A stretch of DNA of 64,000 nt from Klebsormidium nitens (lineage: Eukaryota > Streptophyta > Klebsormidiophyceae > Klebsormidiales > Klebsormidiaceae), in the NCBI GenBank assembly GCA_000708835.1, contig DF236953.1, positions 360,523-424,522 of the forward strand. The letters are read 5' to 3'. Each line of letters starts with the position of its first letter. Position 1 is the first letter of the stretch. Under the pieces are notes generated by a model that saw only the letters and a list, made by a program, of their open reading frames with translations, had not been told where the DNA came from and did no database searches. A program made the position numbers and the translations under genes. Shown here one piece after another: positions 48,613 through 60,687 of the stretch.

Positions 48613-51394
48613 TTTGACTTGTATCAACATTGCGGTTGAAAGGGGACTTGAAAAGGACCGGGGTGATTACGTAGATTGCGGTTTTTGCACGTTGTTGAGA
48701 TAGACAAGTTGATACTTTGAAAACTTGCCGGTGAACGAGGATATAAATCCCCAGGCAAAGACCAAAATACTAGAACAGCTCCTAAATGAGGATTTGGCGA
48801 CTGTCTAGTGGCATAGGCAGTGATGGACTATTACGGTGCGAAAGACACCAAATGAAAGTCCTTATAAAAGGCGAAACCACGTGTTTAGTGTCAAATACCG
48901 AGTGTGGACGGTATAACGCTTTAAGGGTGCATGTACGTTGTGTCGAAAGAAATTCGGGCGGGAGTTAGTGTTATGCGCCAATTGAGACGCCGAGACGAGT
49001 AGGCCAAAGCTTTTCCGACTCCAGCGACCATGTACGATTCATAAGACGTGTGCATAAGGATTGATTTGTAAGGGCTGGAAGGTAGTCTATTTATATCGGA
49101 GACTTCGATAAGATTTGCAATGCTGGTCGGATCGTGATTCGAGATCTTGACGGTGTTGATACAATCCAGGATCGGTAGGAGCTGTTACTCTTTCTCAAGT
49201 AACTCGAAAGGAGTATGTTTGAAAGCCTGGGCTGGTACGCGGTTTCGATCACTATCATGCAAGCTACGATTGCAGACTGACGGTCACGATGCGATATACC
49301 ATCGAAGACTTCATATTCCGTCTGCAGCATATGCTTTAATGCAAAATATTTTGCAAAAACAAAACCTTTATGCATGGCCAGTCATTTCTGCGCCGCTGCA
49401 GGCGTTTATTGCCCTGTTCACATATATGCGCCGCGGCGTGGTAGCTGCTACGGGTGCTACGTGCAGCTTGTGACACAGCTTAGGGGGCATGGCGCGGAAT
49501 TGCTCTTAATCTGGGTTGAGAATGCACGCCGCGGGCGGAATCGGCTATATAAGCCTGGGGCAGACCTGGTTGCAAGAGTCTCCCTTTTCATGCGGTATGT
49601 GGGCGCATGATCGGTATAAATTTGCACGATTTAGACTGCAAAATGTTTAACTTAGTCGAGAGAGCTCTAGCTCTTGACATGAACTTTTTGCAGTGTGGAT
49701 TGTGCAAATACTAGCTTTCGCGAAGGCTATGGTTTTGAACAGGATCTGGATATCCAGCTAATCGAGTATCGTGCCCGGATCATGCATTCCGTAGGTCTCG
49801 TACCCGCAAGCCAGTATGGAAGCTACGTGCGTCACATCTTCTACGGCAAAAGTTCAAATCTGTTCCATAGCATCGCGAGTTATTTCTAGAGCGTCCTCTC
49901 CGTTGCTTCCACGACGCCGAAAAACCATCTTGACGTTCACAATCAGCTTTCGTAGCACCATGCCACATCGGACGCGTAGCCTCCGTGCATGGCGGCTCCG
50001 TAGTGCACGCAAGAAGCTATGCATGTTAAGAGGGCATACGCAGAAGCTCTTGTGCACACACGGGCGGCGGCTTGAACCAGAAGTTGTCAACTCGACATCA
50101 TGAAAGACAGTACCTTGATGAATCCAAACCTTTGATAGAACCCTGCGGCTGATCTGACTGGTACTAGTTGCAGTCGAAGTTCGTTCAAACCAGCAAGCAT
50201 GACTTCGCACCACTGAACACGTTCATCATTGCGACAGACTGCGTCTGGTCAAATCATGCACAAGACCTGTCCTCAAGCTCCAATTGCTGTTATCTTGACG
50301 CCCGACATAATTTTACACCTGCCCTTCCGGCGGCTTGTTGTATGCATATAGAGTTGTGTTTCCGTCAGCGCCTGTTCTAAAACCCTAACCCTAGGACCCT
50401 AAAACCTTAACCCTAAGAGTGCAGTGACGAACAAGGTCCGAGGCTCCGTCCATTCGGCCGGTACGCTAGATTGCGTATCACCAACTCGATCCGCAAAACA
50501 CTTGGCTGTCAACACCTTTAAAACTAGACCCTACCAAGGTCACCGAAAAGTGTCGGAGATTACAAACCCGGACGTTTTTACGAAGTGCCTGAAACTACAG
50601 GTCCCTGAGCCTAGATTGTATGCATCCTTCCTGACGCTGAGTAGAATTACCATTCCTGACTCGTCAACCTAGCCCATTCTGGGCGCTTCGAGATAAGGTC
50701 AAAGTGCTTTGACCCGGTTTAATGCCCCTTCCTACTGCTTCCGTCAGAGCTTTCCGCTCGCCAGCAGATTCCCTGTCAGCACGTCGGCACCGTTTGGATT
50801 GTTGACACGGCTGCAAGCACGGCAAGAAAGCGTGGCAACGAACTTTCATTCCAGATCGATAAAAACATCTTGCGCTCCTTAGTTGTTGCTCAAATGGAAG
50901 CTTAATGGCTTTCGTGTCAAACGAGATGCATATCGCAGCGCTGAGACCCTAATCCCCAGAGCCCTGAAGCCTTAAAACTCGGGTGCAAGTACCATAACTC
51001 AGCAAGACTGTTACGCGCGCAGATGCAAATGTCGCCGGCTTAAGCGAAAGCTTCATTTTAGTCGTTTCATTCTTTTCCAACTTTTCTTTGCTACGAAGCT
51101 ACTACTCGGAGTTGTCATAGATATCAACGGAAGTGCAATATCTTTCTAAATGATGGTTTATTTGAATCGGTTGATTGCTCGAATGACTGCAATTGCTTAA
51201 AAGAATGAAAGGCATTCACTCAGACCGCCAATCCCACTTTTCGAAGCAGATTGATTGCGACCTTATATCCCTCAAGAAGCAACAGTCCAGATCCAGAAGT
51301 AGAGCCAACCCGAGGCAAACAGATCCAAACCGTTATCAACGATATTGATGCTTCCAAGAACAGCCCACATCGCAATCTCCCCTTCTCTAGCGCT
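48396..51394. other. Gene-poor 3-kb region with two TATA-like sites and telomere-like repeats
   Basis: No gene supported. TATA-like strings occur at 48740 (GATATAAATCC, 46 bases before a 60-codon open frame at 48786-48968 with no recognisable features) and at 49545 (GGCTATATAAGCC). Short open frames near 49.7-50.2 kb on both strands lack splice or family support. 3' UTRs of the oxidase (+) and membrane protein (-) should lie at the two ends. Confidence 0.45.
50376..50417. repeat. Interstitial telomere-like tract
   Basis: Imperfect CCCTAA/CCCTAAAA units run together (AAAACCCTAACCCTAGGACC then CTAAAACCTTAACCCTAAGA). A related degenerate stretch (ACCCTAATCCCCAGAGCCCT) is at 50946. The tract is short and interstitial, not a chromosome end. 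Confidence 0.7.
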
Positions 51395-54300
51395 TCACAA
51401 GTACAGATCCGGCACGGAGTCCTTCCGTTGTTCCGGATATAGGTCCCTGGCGGAACGCTCCTGTGGCTGCGGCCGGGGGCTCCGGAGCGGCGAATACTCG
51501 TTCACCCTCCCCCGAAATGACTGCTCATTTACCCCCCCCCGGGGTGAAAATTCGTCGACTCCCCGCGACGGCAACCTCGGATTCGCCGCGAGAGCGAAGT
51601 TGCGCCGCATAATTTCCAGTTCTTGCGCTTGGGCCAACTCAACGACCTTTGTGGGGTGCAAAGTGTCGTACATAAGACTGTCTGCGGCACGCCACTGGAT
51701 GAGCAGGTCCTTGTCCGCAATAAGGGCGTCTTGTCCAAATCGACTTTCAGCAGCCTCCCTGCAGGCGACACTTGGCAGATTTTTATTGATGACCTACTTC
51801 GTGAAAAGATCGAGACTGTCCGCGGCGCCACAGGTTGAGTACTTTATACTTGTCCGCAATCAGCGCGTCTTGTCATTCTTGTTCGAGCCAAGTTTCATTT
51901 ATTAGTAGCAATCAACGTTTGACTGTTGGGCTGAACTTTGCCAAGCGCAACGGAAACGTAAATCAGTCTGTCTGCTTGGCGTCACCGAACGAGTACGTCG
52001 CCACTTATGAGTACGTCCTTGTCTATGATTTGGGAGTTTCTTAGAGGCCTACCCCGCAGACAGACGAGGCGCATCTCATCCAAGATAAATTAGTGTGCAA
52101 AGCAGACAATTCGTATGCAGATTTTGTTTGCAATCTTCAGTGCCTACTGACGGTGCGGGCGAGTCAGCGACTGTAGTAAAGGCTACGTGAGCACCGGTCG
52201 GTAAAAACCAAGAAACATGGCGAGCGTATCATGGTAGAGCCCGTATAATGGAACTCATATACAGCTTAAGCAGGCAGAATCTACTTGAAGAAGCAGAGAG
52301 TAATAAAAAGAATGAAGGATTACTTTAATGAGACGCGCCAGCAAGAAATGACAGTAAGTGGCACAAAAACTATACCCGATCAGATACTGCAAGGGCACTG
52401 GACTTGAACAAGCCTCGTCCGACTATCGGAACGCCCGTGGACGTCCGATCCGCAGACTCTTCCCAGGGGAGTGTCATTGCTTGCTGAATTATTCGATGAC
52501 TCGATTCATAAGCGAAAAGGGGTTCCTTGGGCCCCTAAGCAAACCCCCAGGGTGAGCTTGCTTACGGGGAGAGGTATCTATAAAATCTGTCGAGTTGCAA
52601 CCAAGCAAGGATTCAGGGAGCCCTCAATTGCCTCCGCGGGCTCTTTCCTGGGGTGTGCGGATCGCCACGAATAATGACGTCAGCTGAAACCATGCGCATT
52701 CAAGGAGAACCGATGCAGAGTCCGGCTCCCAAGGCGATTCCCGGGGCGTGCGCGTACCTGCGGTGGATGATCTCGGTGAACTCGGTCCAGGTGAGATAGA
52801 GGCAGAGCAGCATGGTCGCGCTGTAGAGCACCAGCCCAATGACTGCGGTCGCGCGAGAGCCTTGCACAGTCACGAATGTGTACGTCTCGGCGCGCAGCAC
52901 GGTGGAGAAGTTGCCCGGACGGTAGTTGTGAACGCTCACCTGCGGCAAAGAGTGTACGTCAGCATGGTCTCTCTTTCTTTTGGATCGATTACTGGCCCTG
53001 CAAGCCTCTTGCACAACTCGTTCCTTTACTCTTGCATGCATCGACATTTTTGACGTCAGTGCATGCTCTTCCTCCTCTTTCTTTATCACGCTATTCCTTT
53101 CCTTTACATTGTATACAATTCCGAGTTGTGTTTGTGTGGTGCAAGGTTACCCGCAACTTTGAACAGGTAAAGTCAGGCTGTTTTCCTTATACTATTCTAT
53201 GTCCAATATAATGTGATCCCCAATTTGCCAACCAAAACCCGCAACCTCCTGAAAGCTTAGCTGCACCAGATCCCAACAGAAGTTGTTCCGGTTTGATGTC
53301 GGCTTTTGAGCCGCTGCAAGCAGCAGCCATCCCTTAATTTGCGCAGCCTTAGATGACGAACCGTTTAGTGATGGATTCTGCCAAGAACAGCTGTAGAAGT
53401 CGACTAGCTGCTAATTCAAGTGTTAGGTCGCACGGTTGTAGTCGCTTCACATCCAGCATCTTCGTCAATGGACTCCATTCCAATCTTTGAGTCATATACG
53501 ATGATACAAGACGATGTAGCTTGCCTGCGTGAAAACCGCTTTGTCGCCGTGGTTACTCAGCGAGCCGGCTGATGAGCGCAAAGTTGGGAAGATTGAAGAT
53601 GGTTATTACAACCGCAGCAGTACCCATTGCTACCCCGCGGGCCAGGTTGCTCGCTACGCGCCTCCGACGGTAGAGCCCTGAGCGGGCGATAGTCCGTGCA
53701 ATTATGATCCCGCTAGTGGCAACAGCGGCCTCGACGGCCAAAACGGAGGCGGCGTTGGTTGCGACCGCGTCTAAATGATACTTCACCTGCAAGGGGAAGT
53801 AACACGCTTGTGACTTTGAGTTTTCCGCAAGACAGATTCAAAAAATAAACAAAGTGCAGGCTATAAGAACCATCAAGGCATTGTGTGCCTAAAGTGTATG
53901 TCGATTAAGGAGAATCTCTCAGGGCAGAAATGCTTCAAGTAGCCGAAACGGGTCCTGTGCAATACAATTGTGTGGACGCCGCTTCTGGCCAAGGCATTAT
54001 AGACAGCTTAAAAAGCTGGCTAGGCACACTTACAGAGTGACTGGTCAGTTTCGTCCCACTGACAAGTTCCTATCCCTCATTGAAGCGTTCATGAGTTGAT
54101 GATCAGAACTTCAACATTGAAGTAGACCATGGAGTTAATTACTTGGTCAAAAAGCTTTAAGATTCGAGGTGTCTGATCAATCAGTGGCTGGCTGCATATA
54201 GAGGCGGGCAAACATTAGCACGGCTCCCAACAGTGATTCCGTTTCTGAGGACCTTTGATGTCCTTTGCGGGCATTCGTCGATGGGCATGGGGGGTGGTTG

Positions 54301-55972
54301 AGAAAAGTTACTTGCTCAAAGATTTTTATTGTAAAGACTTCACTTTCCTACATACTACTGGTATTTTTCCATGTCAACGAGCCTAGACAGCGTTACTTTT
54401 CGTCTCAAGAATTGGATTAAGGTTAGCTGCTATGAGGCAGGGCTCCTTTCGTCAGACTTTACAAGCAACCAAGTGAAAGAAGATGAAAGACGCTCTTGAG
54501 CTCACCTCGGAAGACAATAGCACGAAGTTCTTCTCCGCCTCGAAGTCTGCTGCAATCTGAGGCAATATCAATGATATCCCTAGACTGTAACTAGATTCGC
54601 CGCAGGTGTACTCCAGGTATGTCGTGTCTGAAGTCTGGGTATCCGGGGAGTCTCCACCTTGAGTTATGATTGCCTCTCTTAGTTGGTCCCCTCCTTTTCC
54701 CAAGAACAGCTGAGCGCACGCATTTTCGGCTATCCTACTGAAGGACGTATCTGGCGTGTCTTCTCCCAGCATAGCTACACATGTTGCCAAGCTGCTGACA
54801 TTGTAAGGGAGATAGGGATCGACGAGGCCAACTTCGGTGGGCGGTGTCGCTTGGCCACTCACGAACTGCCCATAGGTGCCCCTAAAGTATGGCGCGCATT
54901 GCGCTCTTGAGTTGTTGAACCCGAGCGCCAAGATTTCGGGCAAGACGTCGAAATTCGGGTAGGTGTCCGGACGGAAGTCATGGTTCATCAAAGCACGTGC
55001 AGCGGCCACGATCTTGGCTGGCCCGCCCGCATAGAGAAAGTTGCAGTCTTGGCTGTTGGGCGGGAGGAAGAGAGTCACCGTAAATGGAACATTGCCAGGG
55101 TTTGTGATTACTCTATAAACCGATGGGCCCACGTCCAAAGAACTTGTGACATACAGCAGGAAAAGGTCCCCCTTGCATTGGTCCCATGGTAGCGGGATCC
55201 CCTGGATCCCTCTGGCTCCGACGATAAGGGTAAGCCCGTCACTATTGACGCACTGGAAGCCTGGTTTGCCACGCAGCTCTTGGAGGGCTCCCCCATGCGT
55301 CATGGGCAAAGCCGAGCTACACGGAGGGGGCCGGGTTACCTTGTGGTACAGCGTAAACCCCCTGTAAACAGGATCTTTGTATGACTCCTCTTCTTGTGTA
55401 TCTAGGAGATTGCTGGCGACACTCTGTGGGGCATTAAGAGTCCAGTGGGTGCCACCTAGCTTGGATCTGACGGTGGCCATGGCGTATTGGGGGGGGCCAT
55501 TGACAGCACTGTCTACTTCAGCCACAACCACCCTGCTTGTCACGAAACAACTGTCATCCTCGCAGCGTAGTAAACGGTAAAAGCTTTCCACGGTCACCCT
55601 CCCCCCCAGCGTGTTTGCAGAGTGCAATCCCCGCACGGTGCTGCTCTTCCTTGCAGCGGCCTGGGGGGTATCAGTGGCCGAAAGATTGTTGATCTGGGCA
55701 TACACGTTGCCAATGTTTCGCTGCGTCAGGACAGAATAAAAGTCGAAGTCCGCATCGGTGAGCCCAAACTTGCTGATGTAATACGCACCCAGCTCGCGCG
55801 TCACTGTGGCGGGAACCGGGATGAGGCCCTGTGCCGAGGCGCCCCCCAAAAGGAGCAGACACAGGAGAGGAGCTGCCCAGAGCAGTGTGAGATTTGTGTT
55901 GTAATAGACTGAGCGCGTTGTCTGACCCTTGGAGTTGCATGAAGGACCCAGGGCACACGCTGTTGTTGCCAT
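51395..55972 (-). CDS. Predicted membrane protein: large secreted-side domain, C-terminal membrane segments
   Basis: Family not recognised. Exons: 55972-54506, 53786-53557, 52934-52758, 51758-51395; 745 residues. Exon 1 encodes a signal peptide or anchor (LLWAAPLLCLLLLGGASAQG) and about 440 residues with paired-looking cysteines and N-glycosylation sequons (NLS, NNS, NVS), so it should face the lumen or outside. Exons 2-3 give three hydrophobic stretches (about 498-520, 540-563 and 590-612). Exon 4 is a hydrophilic, Arg/Ser/Pro-rich tail that would be cytosolic. The exon 2-3 join is the weak point: exon 2 reads into TAA unless a GTAACC donor after 53557 is used, and exon 3 then starts at 52934 rather than at the stronger acceptor at 52939. 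The exon 3-4 join is phase-clean. Exon 2 could instead end the gene, leaving exons 3-4 to a second one. Confidence 0.68.
51808..52045 (-). repeat. Two decayed copies of membrane-protein exon 4 start in intron 3
   Basis: On the plus-strand text, exon 4 contains AGACTGTCTGCGGCACGCCA and TTGTCCGCAATAAGGGCGTC near 51675-51731. Intron 3 repeats AGACTGTCCGCGGCGCCAC and TTGTCCGCAATCAGCGCGTC near 51809-51870. It repeats AGTCTGTCTGCTTGGCGTCA and CGTCCTTGTCTATGA more weakly near 51964-52030. Spacing is about 139 and 169 bp. Confidence 0.8.
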
Positions 55973-56685
55973 TGGTGAAGCCTTGGTTGTGAGTGCTCAG
56001 CAGCGGCCCAGAAAAGAACTGGAAGCTGTCAAATCCTAGCTCAAGTCCTGCATTGCCCTTCTTGAAACCCGCATGACAACATAAATGGCAAATGGGGCGC
56101 AAACTCGTGAGGCAACTACAATGTGGCGTGACCACCCAGCGATATTTCTCACCCACGTTGCATTGCTTTGCTAGCCTGTTCTTGGACCCAATTTGCAGAA
56201 CTTTGCTCAGGCATTGCCCGGCATTTGAAGCCACTGCAATGGAGAGAAGCGCTCTTCAAGTTCAGTCCCAGGTGAAAACTGAAATTATGAAACTCCCAGT
56301 AACTCTACCTTAGCTGTAGACTGGGAACTCCCTCTCCTTTAACCCTGTAAATAAACCGGGTTATGAAGCACCCCGGGAACGGTAACCAGCAGGGTTCAAG
56401 CGATGATGTTTGGGATGGTCGGGCCCATCAAAGGTAATATATGTTAGAGTCTAGACTAATATACAAATATCGTTATTGAACGTCCTTCCTGTGTCGGTGC
56501 CCGGGTAGCCAGGGTTGTCACCTTTGGGTTTACTCCTTAACTAGAAGGGGAGTTGCCCGCTTGAGCTGGTTTATCTTTCCTGTCAAATCAAGTGGGTCAT
56601 GGACCATGGTGGACCATCATCTTCTGCGCAAGAGAGCACCTGATTCTGCCTACCTAACTGCCCACAGAGCTGACCACTCCTAACG
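55973..56685. other. Divergent promoter region, membrane protein and EngB
   Basis: The two start codons face away across 713 bases, so this interval probably drives both genes. I see no TATA box at a convincing distance and no other gene. A small repeat TGGACCATGGTGGACCATCA lies near 56600. Confidence 0.5.
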
Positions 56686-59600
56686 ATGGCACCAGGAGTG
56701 TGGGCCTCCCACGCCCTGGCTTCTCGTCAGCAATGGACTCGCCGCTTGATCGCATCAGTGTGGCGAACGCCCCAGCCTCTCCTTCAAGAACAGCTCAGTC
56801 TGCGGGGCTTCTCCAGCGTCTGGCTGGACGTTGCGGACGACATCGGACGCCCTTCTGATGACAGTGGACGCTCTTCGGACCAGCACCGGACACGCGTTTT
56901 GCCCAAGGCTCAGAGGGGGCCTGAAAGTGCGCATGGGTCAGCAGAGGCGCCAGTGCATTCAACGCTCATGGAAGATGCAAATCAGCAAGGTTTCTCGGGG
57001 GATAGTGAAGAGCGCGGTGGTAATGGGCCCTTGTCTCTGACAAACGGCGGGCATCAAACGGTCCCGCAGAAAGAGGGGTTCACTTTACCGGGGAAAGGAA
57101 GAACCCCAAAACTGCCCCTTCAAACAGTGGCCCGTCCTACACAAGGACGGGTGTCGGTACGAGCCGTAACCACCAAGCTTCCTGAAACTGGCTTGGAAAC
57201 AGCTGCCCCAGATCTGAAGGCCTGGGCAGCGAGGAGAGTCCTGGGAGACAGGGCCCGGTTTGAGGGGAGGAAGGAGAATGTGGGAAAAGCACGCCTCCAA
57301 GAAAGTCAACAAGGGATTGCAGGGGAGAGTGTGCCGAGTGGGGACAAGGAGGCGCCAGCAGGCAAGTGAGTGCAGCCTTCGCATGAATGATGAAACAAGG
57401 CTTTTATTGTTTGATGATCTCGCCATCAGGTTCTTTCACAAAGAGTGGAAACTTGTAGGATCTGCACTGTAAGTCTACCGGTTGTTGTCAACATGTGAAG
57501 ATCCTTTCCATGCTCTCTTTGGGCATCAATCGGCGGCAGATGCAATCAGCCTTCAAGTATGAATTAGTCAAACATGACAGTCTCGCACCATTGAATACAA
57601 CAGAAGAGAAAGAAAGTTGCTAGCACGGACCTCGTCATCCTTCGCAAGCTCACAACACCTAATCCGAAACAACCCAACCTTTTGCAGCTTCAAGAGACCC
57701 CATAAACCATGAAGGCCCGCCTTCTGCATACTTCTTGTCGCAACTTGAGGACTTGCTGCTCGGGAAGCGGAAGCGGCATGACTTCACGAGAGCTGGCTAC
57801 AGCATCAAGTTTGATCGCCCCCTTGACAGTCTGCCAGGGTGCAAGGGAGAACGCGCCACTGACAACACGGTAGGAAGCGCACTCGTATGGGGATTAAACG
57901 CTGATGAGACTGAAGAAAATTTTTCATCTCCCATTCATCGAGTTACTTATTCTGCTTCAATCCTTTCATCAGATAGGCGGCTGAGTTGTGACTTACTCAT
58001 GAAGTTTCTTCACGCGACCTTGATAGTCACCTGTTTGAACGAGGTGATTGCACTCCACTAGCTGACGCTGCTTCCCGTGAAGACTTGTGAACCAGACTCT
58101 CTTTACCAAGGCTAGACAGGCACTCCATAATTCAGGACTGATACGTTCACCGAGTTGGTGTGGCATCGGAGAATGCCACCCGAAGTCTGAGCTTCAGTCG
58201 TCGCGTTCAGTCTACGCAATCCCTGACAGACTGCTTTTGCCTTGTAGGTCTTTGCTGAGGAGCCAAAGCTCATCGCTGCCGCCCAAGCCCTGAACGAGTT
58301 CCCCCCAGCCCACCTTCCAGAGATTGCTTTCGCTGGTGAGACTCCAAGTTCGCCACTGTTGAGTCTGTTTGGAAGATACTGAGCACTGCGGTCCTCTACC
58401 TAAGGCACTTAAGAAAAAAACACTCCATTAACAGGCACAGCCTTGTCAGATGATCATCTACTGGCGAATTATCGCAAGTCCGGCTTCCGATCTTGTCCAC
58501 ATGATTGCACCGGGCGCCGAATCGAGGCACTAAGGTCCTGGGAAGCACGTATAAATCTTCAACTAATTGGCGGTTCAATAAGGCAAACATGTGGACGATT
58601 CTTGTGCCGCTTATCCAGTGATAACACAGCTCGTGTCTGCATGATATATTAAGATTCGTTCTTTGCCGTAAAGTGTGAGCTCGTGGTGAAAGCATCAGAA
58701 AGTGCGCTCGACTCAAAGAACTAGCAAATGTCAACTGGACGATGGAAACGTCTGTCTGTTCAGCTCAGACTATCGTGCGGCAAATGTCAAAAACAAATTC
58801 GAGAAATGACGGAGTCTGCTGCGACTTAAAACCGATCACATAAAGTCATTTCTTGCAGGTCGTTCCAATGTCGGAAAGTCTTCGCTCATCAACGCGCTCT
58901 CTCGCCGAACGCATGTCACAAGAGTCTCTGACAAGCCGGGAGAAACGCAGGTATGCGAACTTCAATTCAACTTTCATGTGAAGTGATGAGAGTTGTACGC
59001 GTTATTTTACAAAGAAGATCAGTGTCTTCTGCACTTGCCTTTCCACCATCTCGGGGCCACGTGTCACAGCCCGCTTCACAGCAGTCCGGTCGTGCAAGAT
59101 CCGGAAGCGTCGTCTGTTCAGGTCTTGTTCGATTCGAACTTGCAACTAGCATCCAAGTCGGGAGGCGTTGCGAATGGTGACCCGAAAAAGTGAACCGCAG
59201 GGACGGGGAGATTCATAAGAACTTCCGCTTCTTTGCAGAGCATCAACTTCTACGGTATTGGGCCCCGGCTCTCCCTGGTGGACTTACCCGGGTATGGGTT
59301 CGCGTACGCCGCGGATGAGAAACGAGAAAGCTGGTCGCAACTGGTGGGTACCTCTGATCCCTCTTGCTCGGATCACTTCCGGCCGGTTTCGAGGTCGGAT
59401 TCTGGGTTGAGTGCTTCACTTCGCAGGTGAACATGGTTGCGTCCGGGCAAGGTTTGCCCGAGCGAGAAAGAGAGCGGGGGTTTGTAATGCAGTTAGTGTG
59501 TCAAACCACGTGCTTCACAAGCAGCAGACTGTCGTTGGGCGCTCGGAACGTCTTTGAACAAGCGAAACAACGGTAAGATGAAAGGAGGGAAATGCGAAAA

Positions 59601-60687
59601 TGGGAAGTGAGAAGATTCGCGTCTTGCAGGTGGAAGAGTATCTGCAGACTCGGAAGTCCCTCAAGCGGGTAATGCTGCTAATAGACGCACGCCTCCAACT
59701 AAAAGCGTCGGACCTCGACGTCATCGATATGCTGGAGAGGTGGGGCTTTTGGGCGCAACGGTCAACCATTTTTGTAACATCATGGTTCCTTTTGATAAGG
59801 TTCCTACCTGAGTCCTCTGGTGGAAACGAGCCTCAAGGTTGCATCGAGACATTGGGTTGGTGCCCGCCCGATTTTGCCGCTCTCCCCGTCTCAGACGTGC
59901 TTCCACAAACACGTGTCCTTTTCCCCTTCTGGCAGATATCAGTGCAACTGCCACGCGCAGGTGCGGGTTTGCAACTATAGCTTTGATGAAGATCGACATG
60001 GTCTCTCCCCTTTTGTGACTATCTTCTCAATTCGTGCGCTACAAGATTGTAGCGCACGACAAGACCTTTTGTCACCATGTAGCTTCTTCGTTCACGAAAT
60101 ACATGGAAAGCAAAATTGGATCTGCCGCGCTTTGCAGGAACCGGGTCCGGTACCAGATTGTTCTGACCAAGGCCGATATGGTTTCCACTAAGGACCTGGC
60201 CCGGCGAGCGACGGCAGCGCAGCAAGAGGTGGACCGGCGAAGCAGCCACGTCAGCCCGCTGGTGAGCTCATGCTGACGTCAGTTGACGAGATTTTGATGA
60301 ATGCCGATTGGAAGTTGGGTGCCAATCCTAGTCGTGAACAAGCTTGCTTGGTTAATGTGTGTTTCAGGAGCCTTTGCAGACTGATTGTCAAGGCACTGAG
60401 AGGAAATCTTTCGACGAAGCTGGAGCGTTCGCAGGTTACGTCGGGGAGAAAGGGCGACAATCTTGCAATCGGCCGCCCTTTGAGCTCTTCACGAATGTGC
60501 AAGACATTCTCGACTCTTAAAACACGACCGGGGGCGTACTTTGAAGACGAAAGGCGGCGGCGCTTTGGGAAAGTGTAAAGGTAAAAGAGCTTTGTTTCTG
60601 GTTTTGCAGGTCATGGTGAGCTCCCAAACCGGCGCTGGCGTTTTGAAGCTCCGTGCGGCGCTCTCTGGTCTCGCCGTGAGGCTCTGA
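56686..60687 (+). CDS. engB-like: Organellar EngB (YihA) ribosome-biogenesis GTPase
   Basis: Eight exons: 56686-57361, 57688-57869, 58248-58335, 58859-58950, 59239-59343, 59630-59739, 60138-60261, 60610-60687; 484 residues. The GTPase domain carries all G motifs: G1 GRSNVGKSS (316-324), G2 KPGETQ, G3 DLPGYGFA, G4 TKAD, G5 SSQTGAG. That set, with PGYGFA, identifies EngB, which helps assemble the large ribosomal subunit. The long N-terminal region starts with an Arg-rich, acid-free presequence containing LRGFSS, which favours mitochondrial over plastid import (inference); the rest of exon 1 is low-complexity. Intron 1 appears to be a GC-AG intron: donor CAG then GCAAGT at 57362 keeps the frame open, while the overlapping GTGAGT two codons of sequence later would run into a stop in exon 2. 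Decayed copies of exon 7 lie in intron 6. Confidence 0.94.
59956..60070 (+). repeat. Decayed upstream copies of EngB exon 7 start
   Basis: Exon 7 (from 60138) includes GTCCGGTACCAGATTGTTCT and CGATATGGTTTCCAC. Intron 6 contains GTGCGCTACAAGATTGTAGC near 60034 and CAGGTGCGGGTT with CGACATGGTCTCCCC near 59964-60008. The similarity is clear for the first and modest for the second. Confidence 0.6.

Noticed and set aside
49695-50213. Overlapping small open frames on both strands near a TATA-like box
   Set aside because: No protein features, no conserved motif and no intron structure; the TATA-like strings alone do not support a gene.
57428-57466. Possible 39-base micro-exon in EngB intron 1 (between CAG and GTAAGT)
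   Set aside because: Including it leaves exon 2 out of frame with either upstream donor; the GC-AG intron alone gives an open frame.
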